A stretch of DNA of 64,000 bases. Source: Microbacterium ginsengiterrae (GTDB taxonomy: Bacteria > Actinomycetota > Actinomycetes > Actinomycetales > Microbacteriaceae). Below are positions 15,655 to 23,896 of this stretch, piece by piece. Where the stretch lies: NCBI RefSeq assembly GCF_014205075.1, contig NZ_JACHMU010000001.1, forward strand, positions 1,798,001 to 1,862,000, read 5' to 3'. The position numbers and the translations under genes are program-made. Positions within the stretch are counted from its first letter, which is position 1. The number at the start of each line of letters is the position of its first letter. The notes beneath the pieces are model-generated. The model made no database searches. It saw nothing but the letters and a program-made list of their open reading frames with translations, and was not told the DNA's origin.

Positions 15655-17436
15655 TCAGGACTCGTCGTCCTCGGGAACGAAGTCGACGCCGGCCTCGGCG
15701 CGCTGCTCGGGCGTGATCGGCGCGGGTGCGGAGGTCAGCGGGTCGAACCCGTTGCCCGTCTTCGGGAACGCGATGACCTCGCGGATCGACTCCGTCTTGG
15801 TGAGGTGCTGCATCACCCGGTCCATGCCGAGGGCGATCCCGCCGTGCGGGGGAGCGCCGAACTTGAACGCGTCGAGGAGGAAGCCGAACTGCTCGTTCGC
15901 GACCTCGTCGCTGATGCCCATGACCTCGAACACGCGCTTCTGAACGTCCTCGCGGTGGATACGGATCGACCCGCCGCCGAGCTCGGAGCCGTTGCAGACG
16001 ATGTCGTACGCGTAGGCCAGTGCCGAACCGGGGTCCGTGTCGAACGTGTCGGCGAACTCGGGCTTCGGCCCCGTGAAGGCGTGGTGGACGGCCGTCCACG
16101 CGCCAGCGCCGACGGCGACGTCACCGGATGCGACGGCATCCGCTGCCGGCTCGAACATCGGAGCGTCGACGACCCAGGTGAACGCGAACGTGTCGGGGTC
16201 GAGCAGTCCGAGACGGCGACCGATCTCGACGCGCGCGGCGCCGAGCAGTGCACGGGAGTCCTTCGCCGAACCTGCGGCGAAGAACACGCAGTCACCGGGC
16301 TCCGCGCCCGTGAGGGCGGCGAGCCCGGCCTGCTCCTTCTCGGACAGGTTCTTCGCCACGGGGCCGCCGAGCGAGCCATCCTCGTTGAACAGCACGTAGG
16401 CGAGGCCGCGGGCTCCGCGCTGCTTGGCCCAGTCCTGCCAGGCGTCCAGCTGCTTGCGGGGCTGTGACGCACCGCCGGGCATGCGGACCGCGCCGACGTA
16501 CTCCGCCTGGAAGACGCGGAACGTCGTCTCGGAGAAGTAGTCGGTCGCCTCGACGAGCTCGAGACCGAAGCGTAGGTCCGGCTTGTCCGAGCCGTACTTC
16601 GCCATCGCGTCGGCGTAGGTGATGCGCGGGATCGGGGTCTGCACCGTGACGTCGATGGTGGCCCACATCGCGACGATGAGGGACTCCATCATCTCGATGA
16701 CGTCCTCCTGGTCGACGAAGCTCATCTCGATGTCGAGCTGCGTGAACTCCGGCTGGCGGTCGGCGCGGAAGTCCTCATCGCGGTAGCAGCGGGCGATCTG
16801 GTAGTACTTCTCGACGCCACCGACCATGAGTAGCTGCTTGAACAGCTGCGGGCTCTGCGGCAGGGCGTACCAGCTGCCGGGGTGCAGGCGCGCAGGCACG
16901 ACGAAGTCGCGGGCGCCCTCCGGCGTGGAGCGGGTGAGGGTCGGGGTCTCGACCTCGACGAACTCCCGAGCGTCGAGCTCGTCGCGGATCGCCTTGTACA
17001 CCTTCGAGCGGAGGCGAAGAGCGGATGCCGCGGACGGGCGGCGCATGTCGAGATAGCGATACGCGAAACGCACGTCCTCGCCGACGCTCTCACTCTCGCC
17101 GAGGCCGGTGGAGACCTGGAACGGCAGCGGGGCGGACTCGTTGAGCACCTCCACCTCGGTCGCGATGACCTCGATGTCGCCGGTGGGCAGGTTCGGGTTC
17201 GCGTTGCCCTCAGGGCGCTGCGACACCTCGCCGGTGACCTTCAGGACGAACTCGCTGCGCAGCGGATGCGCCACCTCTTCGTCGCGGATGACCACCTGCG
17301 CGATGCCCGAGGCATCGCGCAGATCGATGAAAGCGACTCCTCCGTGGTCACGACGACGATCGACCCACCCCGTGAGGGTGACGGTCTGACCGATGTTCTC
17401 GGCTCGCAGGGAGCCGGTCGTGTGAGTGCGAAGCAC
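15655..17436 (-). CDS. aspS: Aspartyl-tRNA synthetase
   Basis: A 593-residue class II synthetase of bacterial type that charges tRNA-Asp in the cytoplasm. The N-terminal OB-fold anticodon domain starts [20 protein letters not shown] with [19 protein letters not shown]. Motif 2 is around [19 protein letters not shown] and motif 3 is [13 protein letters not shown]. The GAD insertion of bacterial AspRS lies between motifs 2 and 3, and the length is normal. The GTG start is preceded by GGAGGAA. Whether it also charges tRNA-Asn cannot be settled here; that depends on presence of gatCAB and asnS elsewhere in the genome. It is a single-gene transcription unit with its own terminator. Confidence 0.98.
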   Translation of the reverse strand: MLRTHTTGSLRAENIGQTVTLTGWVDRRRDHGGVAFIDLRDASGIAQVVIRDEEVAHPLRSEFVLKVTGEVSQRPEGNANPNLPTGDIEVIATEVEVLNESAPLPFQVSTGLGESESVGEDVRFAYRYLDMRRPSAASALRLRSKVYKAIRDELDAREFVEVETPTLTRSTPEGARDFVVPARLHPGSWYALPQSPQLFKQLLMVGGVEKYYQIARCYRDEDFRADRQPEFTQLDIEMSFVDQEDVIEMMESLIVAMWATIDVTVQTPIPRITYADAMAKYGSDKPDLRFGLELVEATDYFSETTFRVFQAEYVGAVRMPGGASQPRKQLDAWQDWAKQRGARGLAYVLFNEDGSLGGPVAKNLSEKEQAGLAALTGAEPGDCVFFAAGSAKDSRALLGAARVEIGRRLGLLDPDTFAFTWVVDAPMFEPAADAVASGDVAVGAGAWTAVHHAFTGPKPEFADTFDTDPGSALAYAYDIVCNGSELGGGSIRIHREDVQKRVFEVMGISDEVANEQFGFLLDAFKFGAPPHGGIALGMDRVMQHLTKTESIREVIAFPKTGNGFDPLTSAPAPITPEQRAEAGVDFVPEDDES

Positions 17437-17471
17437 GGAGATTCCTCCAGTTCAGAAAAGGGAACCCGCTC

Positions 17472-17477
17472 ATTCTA
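17472..17477 (-). promoter_or_regulatory. -10 element of aspS
   Basis: TAGAAT on the minus strand, about 35 nt before the GTG start, leaving a short leader that contains the Shine-Dalgarno sequence. No clear -35 is seen. Confidence 0.4.
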
Positions 17478-17521
17478 CGGGGGGATCCCCCCGCGTCCCA
17501 CGGCGGGGTCCGCCTGATCGA

Positions 17522-17527
17522 TAGACT
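17522..17527 (+). promoter_or_regulatory. -10 element of the DUF5684-type gene
   Basis: TAGACT about 50 nt before the GTG at 17578. This transcript would have a leader with the ribosome-binding site AAGGGGAGA. Confidence 0.4.
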
Positions 17528-17577
17528 CTGGCCACACGGACCGCGAAGGGCGGTCGGGGGAGCAAGGGGAGAACGCC

Positions 17578-17943
17578 GTGGACTGGAATCTGATCAGCGA
17601 GCAGATGGTCTCGACGAACACGATGTGGGTGAGCATCATCTTCTACGTGATCTACGCGATCACGATGTGGAAGGTCTTCGTGAAGGCGGGCTACCCCGGC
17701 ATCCTCGCTCTGATCCCGATCGTCAACTGGGTCTTCCTCGTCAAGATCGCTGGGATGTCCGGCTGGTTCGCGCTGCTGTACCTGATCCCGTTCGTGAACG
17801 TCATCTTCGCGATCGTCGTGGCCATCAAGGAGGGCAGGAACTTCGGAAAGGGCGGGGTGTTCTCGTTCTTCCTGCTCTGGTTGTTCCCGTTCATCGGCCA
17901 CCTCATCATCGGCTTCGGATCGGCCACCTACCGGAAGGTCTGA
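17578..17943 (+). CDS. DUF5684-type small membrane protein
   Basis: A 121-residue protein with three or four hydrophobic helices. Its conserved-looking core is MWKVFVKAGYPGILALIPIVNWVFLVKIAG, then GWFALLYLIPFVNVIFAIVV and FSFFLLWLFPFIGHLIIGFG. Proteins with this layout are often seen alone or beside signal peptidase genes and have no proven function. The GTG start has AAGGGGAGA upstream. The histidine phosphatase ATG follows the stop codon directly, so the two are co-transcribed. Confidence 0.8.
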   Translation: MDWNLISEQMVSTNTMWVSIIFYVIYAITMWKVFVKAGYPGILALIPIVNWVFLVKIAGMSGWFALLYLIPFVNVIFAIVVAIKEGRNFGKGGVFSFFLLWLFPFIGHLIIGFGSATYRKV

Positions 17944-18567
17944 ATGCCCGCCGAACGTCTGCATCTGGTCCGCCACGGTGAAGTGCACAACCCTCGCCGG
18001 GTCCTGTACGGGCGACTGCCGCACTATCAGCTGAGCGAGGACGGCCGGCGGATGGCACGCGCGGCCGCCGAGTACATCGAGGGTCTCGGGCGGCCAGTCG
18101 CATCCTTGCACTGCTCTCCTCTGCAGAGGACGCAGGAGTCGGCTGAGCCCTTCACCGAGATCTTCGGGCTGGAGCCCGTACTCGACGAACGGGTCATCGA
18201 ACCGACGAACGTGTTCGAGGGGACGCGGATGAGCCGGTCTCTTCGGGACCCCCGCAACTGGTGGCATCTGCGTAACCCCTCGACGCCGAGCTGGGGGGAA
18301 CCGTATCTGCTGATCGCCGACCGGATGGAGGAGGCGATGAACAGTGCGTGGAACGAGGCGCCGTCCGGAGACGCCGTGATCGTCTCGCACCAGGCACCGA
18401 TCTGGATCACCCATCTGCACGTCGCCGGTCTGCGGCTGCGTCATGACCCGCGCACCCGTCGGTGCGCGCTGTCCAGCGTCACCTCATTCGAGCGCGTCGG
18501 CGACGTATGGCGGGAGGTCGGATACGCCGAGCCCGCCGGCGCCGGGATCGACCTCGGCGCGGTCTGA
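17944..18567 (+). CDS. Histidine phosphatase family protein
   Basis: A 207-residue phosphoglycerate-mutase-like phosphatase. The catalytic RHG is in LHLVRHGEVHNP (His12 takes the phosphate), with an Arg at LHCSPLQRTQESAEP and the second catalytic His at VIVSHQAPIW. The family includes broad phosphatases, phosphoglycerate mutases and alpha-ribazole phosphatases; the substrate here is unknown. The start codon abuts the previous stop. In several actinobacteria a gene like this lies just before the ResA/CcdA/ResB/CcsB cluster, as here, but a role in cytochrome maturation is not established. Confidence 0.92.
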   Translation: MPAERLHLVRHGEVHNPRRVLYGRLPHYQLSEDGRRMARAAAEYIEGLGRPVASLHCSPLQRTQESAEPFTEIFGLEPVLDERVIEPTNVFEGTRMSRSLRDPRNWWHLRNPSTPSWGEPYLLIADRMEEAMNSAWNEAPSGDAVIVSHQAPIWITHLHVAGLRLRHDPRTRRCALSSVTSFERVGDVWREVGYAEPAGAGIDLGAV

Positions 18568-18610
18568 CCGCCGCCGCTCATCTTCCAGATCACCCATAGA
18601 AAGCCCTGCG

Positions 18611-18616
18611 TAGACT
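18611..18616 (+). promoter_or_regulatory. -10 element of the TlpA/ResA-like gene (leaderless class)
   Basis: TAGACT with a 6-nt spacer to the GTG at 18623, identical in hexamer and geometry to the ccsB element at 21728. Confidence 0.5.
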
Positions 18617-18622
18617 GGGAAT

Positions 18623-19273
18623 GTGCCTTTCGCCTCGACGATTCGACCGATTCGCGACGGCCGCTCCTCCCGCCATCCTCGCTCCAGAAGGATGCTCGGA
18701 GCCGCGCTCGCCGCGGTGCTCGCCGTCTCCCTGAGCGCCTGCGGATCAGATCCCGTCGCCCAGCAGTACCTGGACGGCGACGGCAAGGGCTACATCTCGG
18801 CGGACGGTGCGGTCGAGGAGATCCCCGTCGAAGAGCGGGGTGAACCCGTCATCTTCAGCGGCATGACCGAGCACGGCGAAGAGTTCGACAGCGCCGACAT
18901 CGCCGGCGACGTGACGGTCGTGAACTTCTGGTACGCCGGGTGCGCGCCGTGTCGGGTCGAGGCCGGCGACCTCGAGAAGGTCTGGCAGGAGTACAACGAT
19001 GACGACGTGTCGTTCGTCGGCATCAACATCTACGACCAGCCGGACACGGCCCTGTCGTTCGCGAAGAGCTACGGCGTGACCTACCCGAGCATCATCGACG
19101 TCGACAGCGGTGCGGCCAAGCTCGCTTTCGCCAACGCCACCCCGATCCAGGCGACGCCGACGACCCTCGTCCTCGACAAGCAGGGGCGCGTCGCGGCTCG
19201 GATCATCGGCCAGCTCGACGGACCCAGCATCCTCTCGACGCTCGTCAAGGACGCGCTCGCGGAGAGCGCGTGA
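18623..19273 (+). CDS. TlpA/ResA-like thiol-disulfide lipoprotein
   Basis: A 216-residue membrane-anchored thioredoxin. After a 22-residue basic stretch the signal segment MLGAALAAVLAVSLSAC ends in a lipobox with Cys40. The thioredoxin domain carries NFWYAGCAPCRVEAGDLEK, with the redox pair C107-A-P-C110, and the cis-proline at ATPTTLVLD. In cytochrome c maturation system II this class keeps the haem-binding CxxCH cysteines of apocytochrome reduced outside the membrane. Its stop overlaps the ccdA GTG (GTGA), and CcdA is its expected electron source. The start is leaderless-type, with TAGACT six bases before the GTG. Confidence 0.92.
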   Translation: MPFASTIRPIRDGRSSRHPRSRRMLGAALAAVLAVSLSACGSDPVAQQYLDGDGKGYISADGAVEEIPVEERGEPVIFSGMTEHGEEFDSADIAGDVTVVNFWYAGCAPCRVEAGDLEKVWQEYNDDDVSFVGINIYDQPDTALSFAKSYGVTYPSIIDVDSGAAKLAFANATPIQATPTTLVLDKQGRVAARIIGQLDGPSILSTLVKDALAESA

Positions 19274-20028
19274 ACACCAACGAGCTGATCGGTTCCGGCG
19301 CACTCTGGCTCGCGATCCCCGTCGCGATGCTCGCCGGTCTCATCTCCTTCCTCTCCCCGTGCGTGCTCCCGCTCGTGCCCGGTTACCTCGGGTTCATCGG
19401 TGGTGCGGTCGCCCCTCGCGGCGCATCCTCTGCCGCTGCCGGCTCGCCGGCGCGCGGCCGCCTCGCGCTCGGGGTGCTGCTGTTCATCCTCGGCTTCAGC
19501 ATCGTCTTCATCGCGTTCACCGTGATCGGTGGCACCGCGTCGGTGTTCTTCCTGCAGTGGGGTGAGGTGATCACACGCATCCTCGGTGTCGTGATCATCG
19601 CGATGGGCCTCGTCTTCCTCGGGCTGTTCGGCTTCGCGCAGCGCGAGTGGCGCATGCACCTGAATTCCAAGACCGGGCTCATCGGCGCTCCGCTTCTCGG
19701 CTTCGCCCTCGGCATCGGCTGGGCGCCGTGCATCGGCCCGACCCTCGCGGCGATCACCGCGGTCTCCTGGACGCTCGGCGATCCGTGGCGTGCGGGCCTG
19801 CTCGGCCTGGCGTACAGCCTCGGCCTCGGCATCCCGTTCCTGCTCGTCGCTCTCGGCTTCGGATGGGCGACCAAGGCGATCGGGTTCCTCCGTCGCCACA
19901 TCCGCGTGGTGAACATCATCGGCGGCGCGCTGCTCATCGCGCTCGGCGTCCTGATGGTCACCGGCCTGTGGACCGACATCATGTCCAGACTGACGGCGGT
20001 GATGGGCAGTGTCATCCTCCCGCTCTGA
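19270..20028 (+). CDS. ccdA: Cytochrome c biogenesis protein CcdA
   Basis: A 252-residue DsbD-like membrane protein with six helices. The two conserved cysteine segments are FLSPCVLPLVPGYLGFIGG and GIGWAPCIGPTLAAITA, which carry electrons from cytoplasmic thioredoxin across the membrane to the ResA-like protein. Helix and spacing match the CcdA family. It is translated from a GTG overlapping the ResA-like stop codon, and resB follows after 19 bp. Confidence 0.96.
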   Translation: MNTNELIGSGALWLAIPVAMLAGLISFLSPCVLPLVPGYLGFIGGAVAPRGASSAAAGSPARGRLALGVLLFILGFSIVFIAFTVIGGTASVFFLQWGEVITRILGVVIIAMGLVFLGLFGFAQREWRMHLNSKTGLIGAPLLGFALGIGWAPCIGPTLAAITAVSWTLGDPWRAGLLGLAYSLGLGIPFLLVALGFGWATKAIGFLRRHIRVVNIIGGALLIALGVLMVTGLWTDIMSRLTAVMGSVILPL

Positions 20029-20047
20029 TTCCCACGAGAAGGATGCC

Positions 20048-21730
20048 GTGACGTCTTCCGATCCGCTCCGCCCGTCCGACCACATCGACGGCGACGACTC
20101 CGCGATCACTCAGCCCCGCCTCGGCTTCGTCGGCTGGCTGCGCTGGGGATGGCGCCAGCTGACGTCGATGCGCACCGCGATCATCCTGCTGCTGGTGCTG
20201 GCGATCGCCGCGATCCCCGGCTCGATCTTCCCGCAGCGGATGGCCGACCCCAACGGCGTGACGGCCTGGCAGACCGACAACCCTGACCTGTTCCCCGTGC
20301 TCGACGCGATGAGCATGTTCGACGTCTACCTCTCGCCGTGGTTCTCCGCGATTTACCTGCTGCTGTTCGTCTCCCTCGTCGGCTGCGTCATCCCGCGCAT
20401 CAAGCACCACATCAAGGCCCTGCAGGCACGGCCTCCTCGGACGCCCGCACGACTGCGCCGCCTCAGCGATCATCGTGAGGTCGTCCGCCCCCTCGCCGAC
20501 GGCGCGCAGGATGCCGACGCCGAGGCCTCGCGGGCGATCGAGGTCGCGCAGAAGCAGCTCAAGGCGCTCGGCTACCGGGTCGAGCGGTACGACTCCGGCG
20601 CAACCTTCTCGGTGTCGGCGGAGCGCGGCTATTGGCGCGAGACCGGAAACCTCCTGTTCCACCTGGCATTGGTCGGCGTGCTCATCGTCGTCGGCGTCGG
20701 CGGGAGCTTCGCGTACACGGGTCAGCGCGTCGTCGTCGAAGGTCAGACGTTCGTCAACACGCTGCTCGACTACGAGTCCATGAACCGCGGGCGCTTCGTC
20801 GGAGACGACGCGCTCTCGCCCTACTCGATGACCCTGGACTCCTTCGACGTCACCTACCAGGAGTACGGGTCGGCGGCATCCGGTCAGGCCGGTGACTTCT
20901 CGGCCAACGTGACCGTGCGTGAGAACGGGGAGACCCGCGAGGACGCCGTGCGGGTCAACCACCCGCTCGACATCGCGGGCGACAAGATCTACCTGCTCGG
21001 CAACGGCTATGCGCCGACGATCACGGTGCGCAACGCCGACGGCGATGTGGTCTACAGCAACTCGGTGCCGTTCCTGCCGCAGGACACCGCGCTCACCTCG
21101 CTCGGGGTGATCAAGGTCACCGATGGCATGCCGCAGCAGCTCGGCATGGCGGCGTTCTTCTATCCCAGCGCCGTCGCCCTCGAGAACGGCGCGTACGCCT
21201 CAGCGCACGGCGACCTGCTCGCACCCCTGCTCACCCTCCGCGTCTACGAGGGCGACCTCGGCATCGACGACGGGACTCCGCGCTCGGTGTACGTGCTCGA
21301 CACCGACGAGCTCACCCCCATCGCCGGCGACGGCAGCGGCGTTGACTCGATCGAGCTGCAGCCGGGCCAGACGGCCGAGCTCCCCGGTGACCGTGGCACC
21401 GTCACCTTCGAGGACGAGTCGCCTGCAGGCGCGACCGACTTCACCGAGTCGGTCAAGCGGTTCGCGTCCCTGCAGGTGCATCACGACGCCTCGGCCGTCT
21501 GGGTGCTCGTGTTCGCCGTGCTCGTGCTCGTCGGACTCATGCTCGCCCTGTTCGTGCCGCGTCGACGCATGTGGGTGAAGGCGTCCACCGTGGACGGCGA
21601 ACTGCACCTCGAGTACGCGGGCCTCGCCCGCGGCGAGGATCCGACCCTCGGCGCTGCCGTCGACGACCTCGTCGCAGGTCACGCCCGACTGCTCGATGCC
21701 ACCCCCTCATCCGCAACCCCTCGAAAGTAG
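20048..21730 (+). CDS. resB: Cytochrome c biogenesis protein ResB
   Basis: A 560-residue membrane protein, half of the ResBC haem-lyase complex that moves haem out and joins it to apocytochrome c. The TM segments are near TAIILLLVLAIAAIPGSIFPQ, WFSAIYLLLFVSLVGCVIPRI and TGNLLFHLALVGVLIVVGVGG, followed by a large extracytoplasmic domain (about residues 220-480) and a final helix VWVLVFAVLVLVGLMLALF. The GTG at 20048 has GAGAAGGA upstream and is preferred to the in-frame GTG at 20009, which would overlap ccdA. It ends 9 bp before ccsB, whose own -10-like element lies inside the 3' end of resB. Confidence 0.95.
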   Translation: MTSSDPLRPSDHIDGDDSAITQPRLGFVGWLRWGWRQLTSMRTAIILLLVLAIAAIPGSIFPQRMADPNGVTAWQTDNPDLFPVLDAMSMFDVYLSPWFSAIYLLLFVSLVGCVIPRIKHHIKALQARPPRTPARLRRLSDHREVVRPLADGAQDADAEASRAIEVAQKQLKALGYRVERYDSGATFSVSAERGYWRETGNLLFHLALVGVLIVVGVGGSFAYTGQRVVVEGQTFVNTLLDYESMNRGRFVGDDALSPYSMTLDSFDVTYQEYGSAASGQAGDFSANVTVRENGETREDAVRVNHPLDIAGDKIYLLGNGYAPTITVRNADGDVVYSNSVPFLPQDTALTSLGVIKVTDGMPQQLGMAAFFYPSAVALENGAYASAHGDLLAPLLTLRVYEGDLGIDDGTPRSVYVLDTDELTPIAGDGSGVDSIELQPGQTAELPGDRGTVTFEDESPAGATDFTESVKRFASLQVHHDASAVWVLVFAVLVLVGLMLALFVPRRRMWVKASTVDGELHLEYAGLARGEDPTLGAAVDDLVAGHARLLDATPSSATPRK

Positions 21731-21733
21731 ACT
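21728..21733 (+). promoter_or_regulatory. Internal -10 element before ccsB (leaderless class)
   Basis: TAGACT begins in the resB stop codon region and has a 6-nt spacer to the ccsB ATG, giving ccsB a possible separate start besides read-through. Confidence 0.45.
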
Positions 21734-21739
21734 GGCACC

Positions 21740-22717
21740 ATGTCCGACCTCGATTCCCTGTCGATCCTCCTCATCTGGACGGCGATCGCGATCTATGCGG
21801 CGGCTTTCGTGGCGTACGCGTTCGATCTGGCGCGTCGTTCCGAGGTGAATGCGGACGCACGTCTCGTCCGCTCCCGCGAGGCTGCGTTGGTCGGAGCAGG
21901 GGCGGGCAGCACCTCCGGCGCCGTCGAGGCATCCGAGCCGCCGGCGAAGCCGCGATACGTGATGGCGCGCATCGGCACGGCGCTGACCGGTCTCGGATTC
22001 GTCTTCCAGCTGGCCGCGACGATCCTGCGCGGCATCGCCGCCGAGCGCGTGCCGTGGGCGAACCTCTACGAGTTCGCCATGATGGGCACGCTCCTCATCG
22101 TCCTCGTGTACCTCCTCGTGCTCACCCGCATCGACCTGCGCTTCCTCGGAACCTTCATCACCGGGCTCGTCGTCGTGCTCATGGGCGCCGCAGCGGTGAG
22201 CTTCTACGTCGGTGTTGTGCCGCTGATGGACCCGCTCAAGAGCGTCTGGCTCGTCATCCACGTGTTCGTCGCGACCGTCGCGACCGCATTCTTCGCGCTG
22301 GCCTGCGGGCTCTCGGTGCTGCAGCTGATGCAGTCGCATCGCGCTCGCCGCATCGAGGAGGGTGCGGAGAAGACTGGTCCGCGCTTCCTCGCGACCCTTC
22401 CCGACGCCGACAAGCTCGAGGGCACGGCGTTCCGCTTCGCGATCGTCGGCTTCATCCTCTGGACCTTCACGCTTATCGCGGGTTCCATCTGGGCGCAGGA
22501 CGCGTGGGGCCGCTACTGGGGCTTCGACGTCAAGGAGACCTGGACCTTCATCATCTGGGTGCTCTACGCCGGCTACATCCACGCCCGCGCCACCCGTGGG
22601 TGGCGAGGCAACCCGTCGGCGTGGCTGTCGATCATCGGGTTCTCCGCCGTGCTGTTCAACTTCACGATCGTGAACGTGTTCTTCAAGGGGCTCCACGCGT
22701 ACAGCGGTCTGAGCTGA
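21740..22717 (+). CDS. ccsB: Cytochrome c biogenesis protein CcsB/ResC
   Basis: A 325-residue polytopic membrane protein of the haem-handling superfamily. The haem-contact signature reads WGRYWGFDVKETWTFIIWVL, the system II form of the WWD motif. Flanking histidines occur at VIHVFVATV and YIHARATRGW. With ResB it forms the cytochrome c synthase. It completes the ResA-like, CcdA, ResB, CcsB set needed to mature c-type cytochromes for the respiratory chain. Confidence 0.96.
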   Translation: MSDLDSLSILLIWTAIAIYAAAFVAYAFDLARRSEVNADARLVRSREAALVGAGAGSTSGAVEASEPPAKPRYVMARIGTALTGLGFVFQLAATILRGIAAERVPWANLYEFAMMGTLLIVLVYLLVLTRIDLRFLGTFITGLVVVLMGAAAVSFYVGVVPLMDPLKSVWLVIHVFVATVATAFFALACGLSVLQLMQSHRARRIEEGAEKTGPRFLATLPDADKLEGTAFRFAIVGFILWTFTLIAGSIWAQDAWGRYWGFDVKETWTFIIWVLYAGYIHARATRGWRGNPSAWLSIIGFSAVLFNFTIVNVFFKGLHAYSGLS

Positions 22718-22738
22718 TCGGTCACGAGGCGATCGCGC

Positions 22739-23326
22739 TCACCCGAGCGGGATGACCTCGACGTTCTCCTGTCCGTCCTCGTACCAGACGAACTCCGCCT
22801 CGGTGGCGGTGCAGTGGGGGCGGTCGGCGAGTTCGCGACGTGCGGCACTGTCGAGTTCGGCCCATGTGGCGGCGTCGAGCGTCTTCCCATAGACGAGCGA
22901 CAGATGGAACACCCAGTCGTCGAGCGCGAGCTCGTCCAGACGCCGGAGACCGGAGCAGTCGAGCGCAGAGGTGAGCGTCGCGTACGCCGCCACGAGTGAC
23001 GGCGTACGCGCCAGACGCAGGATGACGATCTGCCACGGTGCCGGGAAGGCATCGACGGCATCGGCGACGATGTCGATCGGATGCTGTCGTGCGGCCCACC
23101 CGCGTACAAGGTCGGTGACCTCTTCTCGCCGCCGAGGCTCGGAGAACGCCCGCAGGGTGATGTGTTCGGTGTGCGGATGCGTCACGCCGTCCGGAGCGAC
23201 GCCCAGCAGCTCGGCCTGCATCGCACGATACGACGCCGAGACCGGGCCGGCCGGCCGGAGCAGCAGGTACTGCTGCCCCTCGACCGAGGCGAGCTGAGAC
23301 GGATCGGTCAGGAACGGACGGCGCAC
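22739..23326 (-). CDS. 2H phosphoesterase / 2'-5' RNA ligase-like protein
   Basis: A 195-residue protein of the 2H superfamily. The two His-x-Thr/Ser motifs are HTEHITLRAF and VFHLSLVYG, which form the active site of 2',3'-cyclic phosphodiesterases and of LigT-type enzymes. Between them, PWQIVILRLARTPSL is the usual strand. The GTG at 23326 is the best start: the conserved domain begins about 15 residues on, and longer readings run into the opposite promoter. A GACGGT hexamer sits 6 nt upstream, so it may be leaderless too. It converges on ccsB and has no clear functional partner. Confidence 0.82.
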   Translation of the reverse strand: MRRPFLTDPSQLASVEGQQYLLLRPAGPVSASYRAMQAELLGVAPDGVTHPHTEHITLRAFSEPRRREEVTDLVRGWAARQHPIDIVADAVDAFPAPWQIVILRLARTPSLVAAYATLTSALDCSGLRRLDELALDDWVFHLSLVYGKTLDAATWAELDSAARRELADRPHCTATEAEFVWYEDGQENVEVIPLG

Positions 23327-23347
23327 GTGCCGACCGTCGCCGATCGA

Positions 23348-23353
23348 TATGCT
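23348..23353 (+). promoter_or_regulatory. -10 element of the PLDc_N/SHOCT gene
   Basis: TATGCT about 50 nt before the ATG, in the divergent region shared with the 2H phosphoesterase gene. Confidence 0.35.
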
Positions 23354-23404
23354 GTGGGAAAGTGCGAGGCGACCCGACCGTCGCACCTGAAAACTGGGAG
23401 AAAC

Positions 23405-23803
23405 ATGTCCTACTGGACTGCTATCTGGGACGTCATCTGGTGGTTCCTGACGATCTTCATCTTCGTCGCCTATCTGATCGCGCTCTTCTCGATCATCGCG
23501 GACCTGTTCCGCGACCACAAGCTCAGCGGCTGGGCCAAGGCGCTGTGGTTCGTCTTCCTCATCTTCCTGCCCTTCCTCACCGCGATCGTGTACCTCATCG
23601 CCCGCGGAGGCGGCATGGCTGAGCGCGCCAACAAGCAGGCTGTGGCAGCGCAGGCGGCCACCGAGGACTACATCCGCTCGGTCTCCGGATCGGCACAGGG
23701 ACCCGCCGCCGAGATCGCGCACGCCAAGCAGTTGCTGGATGCGGGAGCGATCACGTCGGAGGAGTTCGACAAGCTCAAGCAGGCCGCACTGAACAGGGCC
23801 TGA
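23405..23803 (+). CDS. Membrane protein with PLDc_N and SHOCT domains
   Basis: A 132-residue protein. Two transmembrane helices (about residues 11-35 and 48-68) enclose IADLFRDHKLSGWAKALWFV, the phospholipase-D N-terminal membrane motif. A linker follows, and residues about 105-130 (EIAHAKQLLDAGAITSEEF) form a SHOCT module, a short C-terminal domain thought to mediate oligomerisation. There is no phospholipase catalytic domain. The role is unknown; related proteins are often stress-induced. The ATG has GGGAG five bases upstream. A strong bidirectional terminator follows. Confidence 0.85.
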   Translation: MSYWTAIWDVIWWFLTIFIFVAYLIALFSIIADLFRDHKLSGWAKALWFVFLIFLPFLTAIVYLIARGGGMAERANKQAVAAQAATEDYIRSVSGSAQGPAAEIAHAKQLLDAGAITSEEFDKLKQAALNRA

Positions 23804-23825
23804 TCGCGTCGCGGCCGCCATGGCC

Positions 23826-23868
23826 GCAGAAGATCCCGGCATCCGAGAACGGAGCCGGGATCTTCTGC
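23826..23868. terminator. Bidirectional terminator between convergent genes
   Basis: GCAGAAGATCCCGGC (23826-23840) and GCCGGGATCTTCTGC (23854-23868) form a perfect 15-bp stem with a 13-nt loop between the PLDc_N/SHOCT gene and the YhgE gene. Confidence 0.8.
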
Positions 23869-23896
23869 GTTTCGAGGGCGGCGGCCGCCCCGCAGG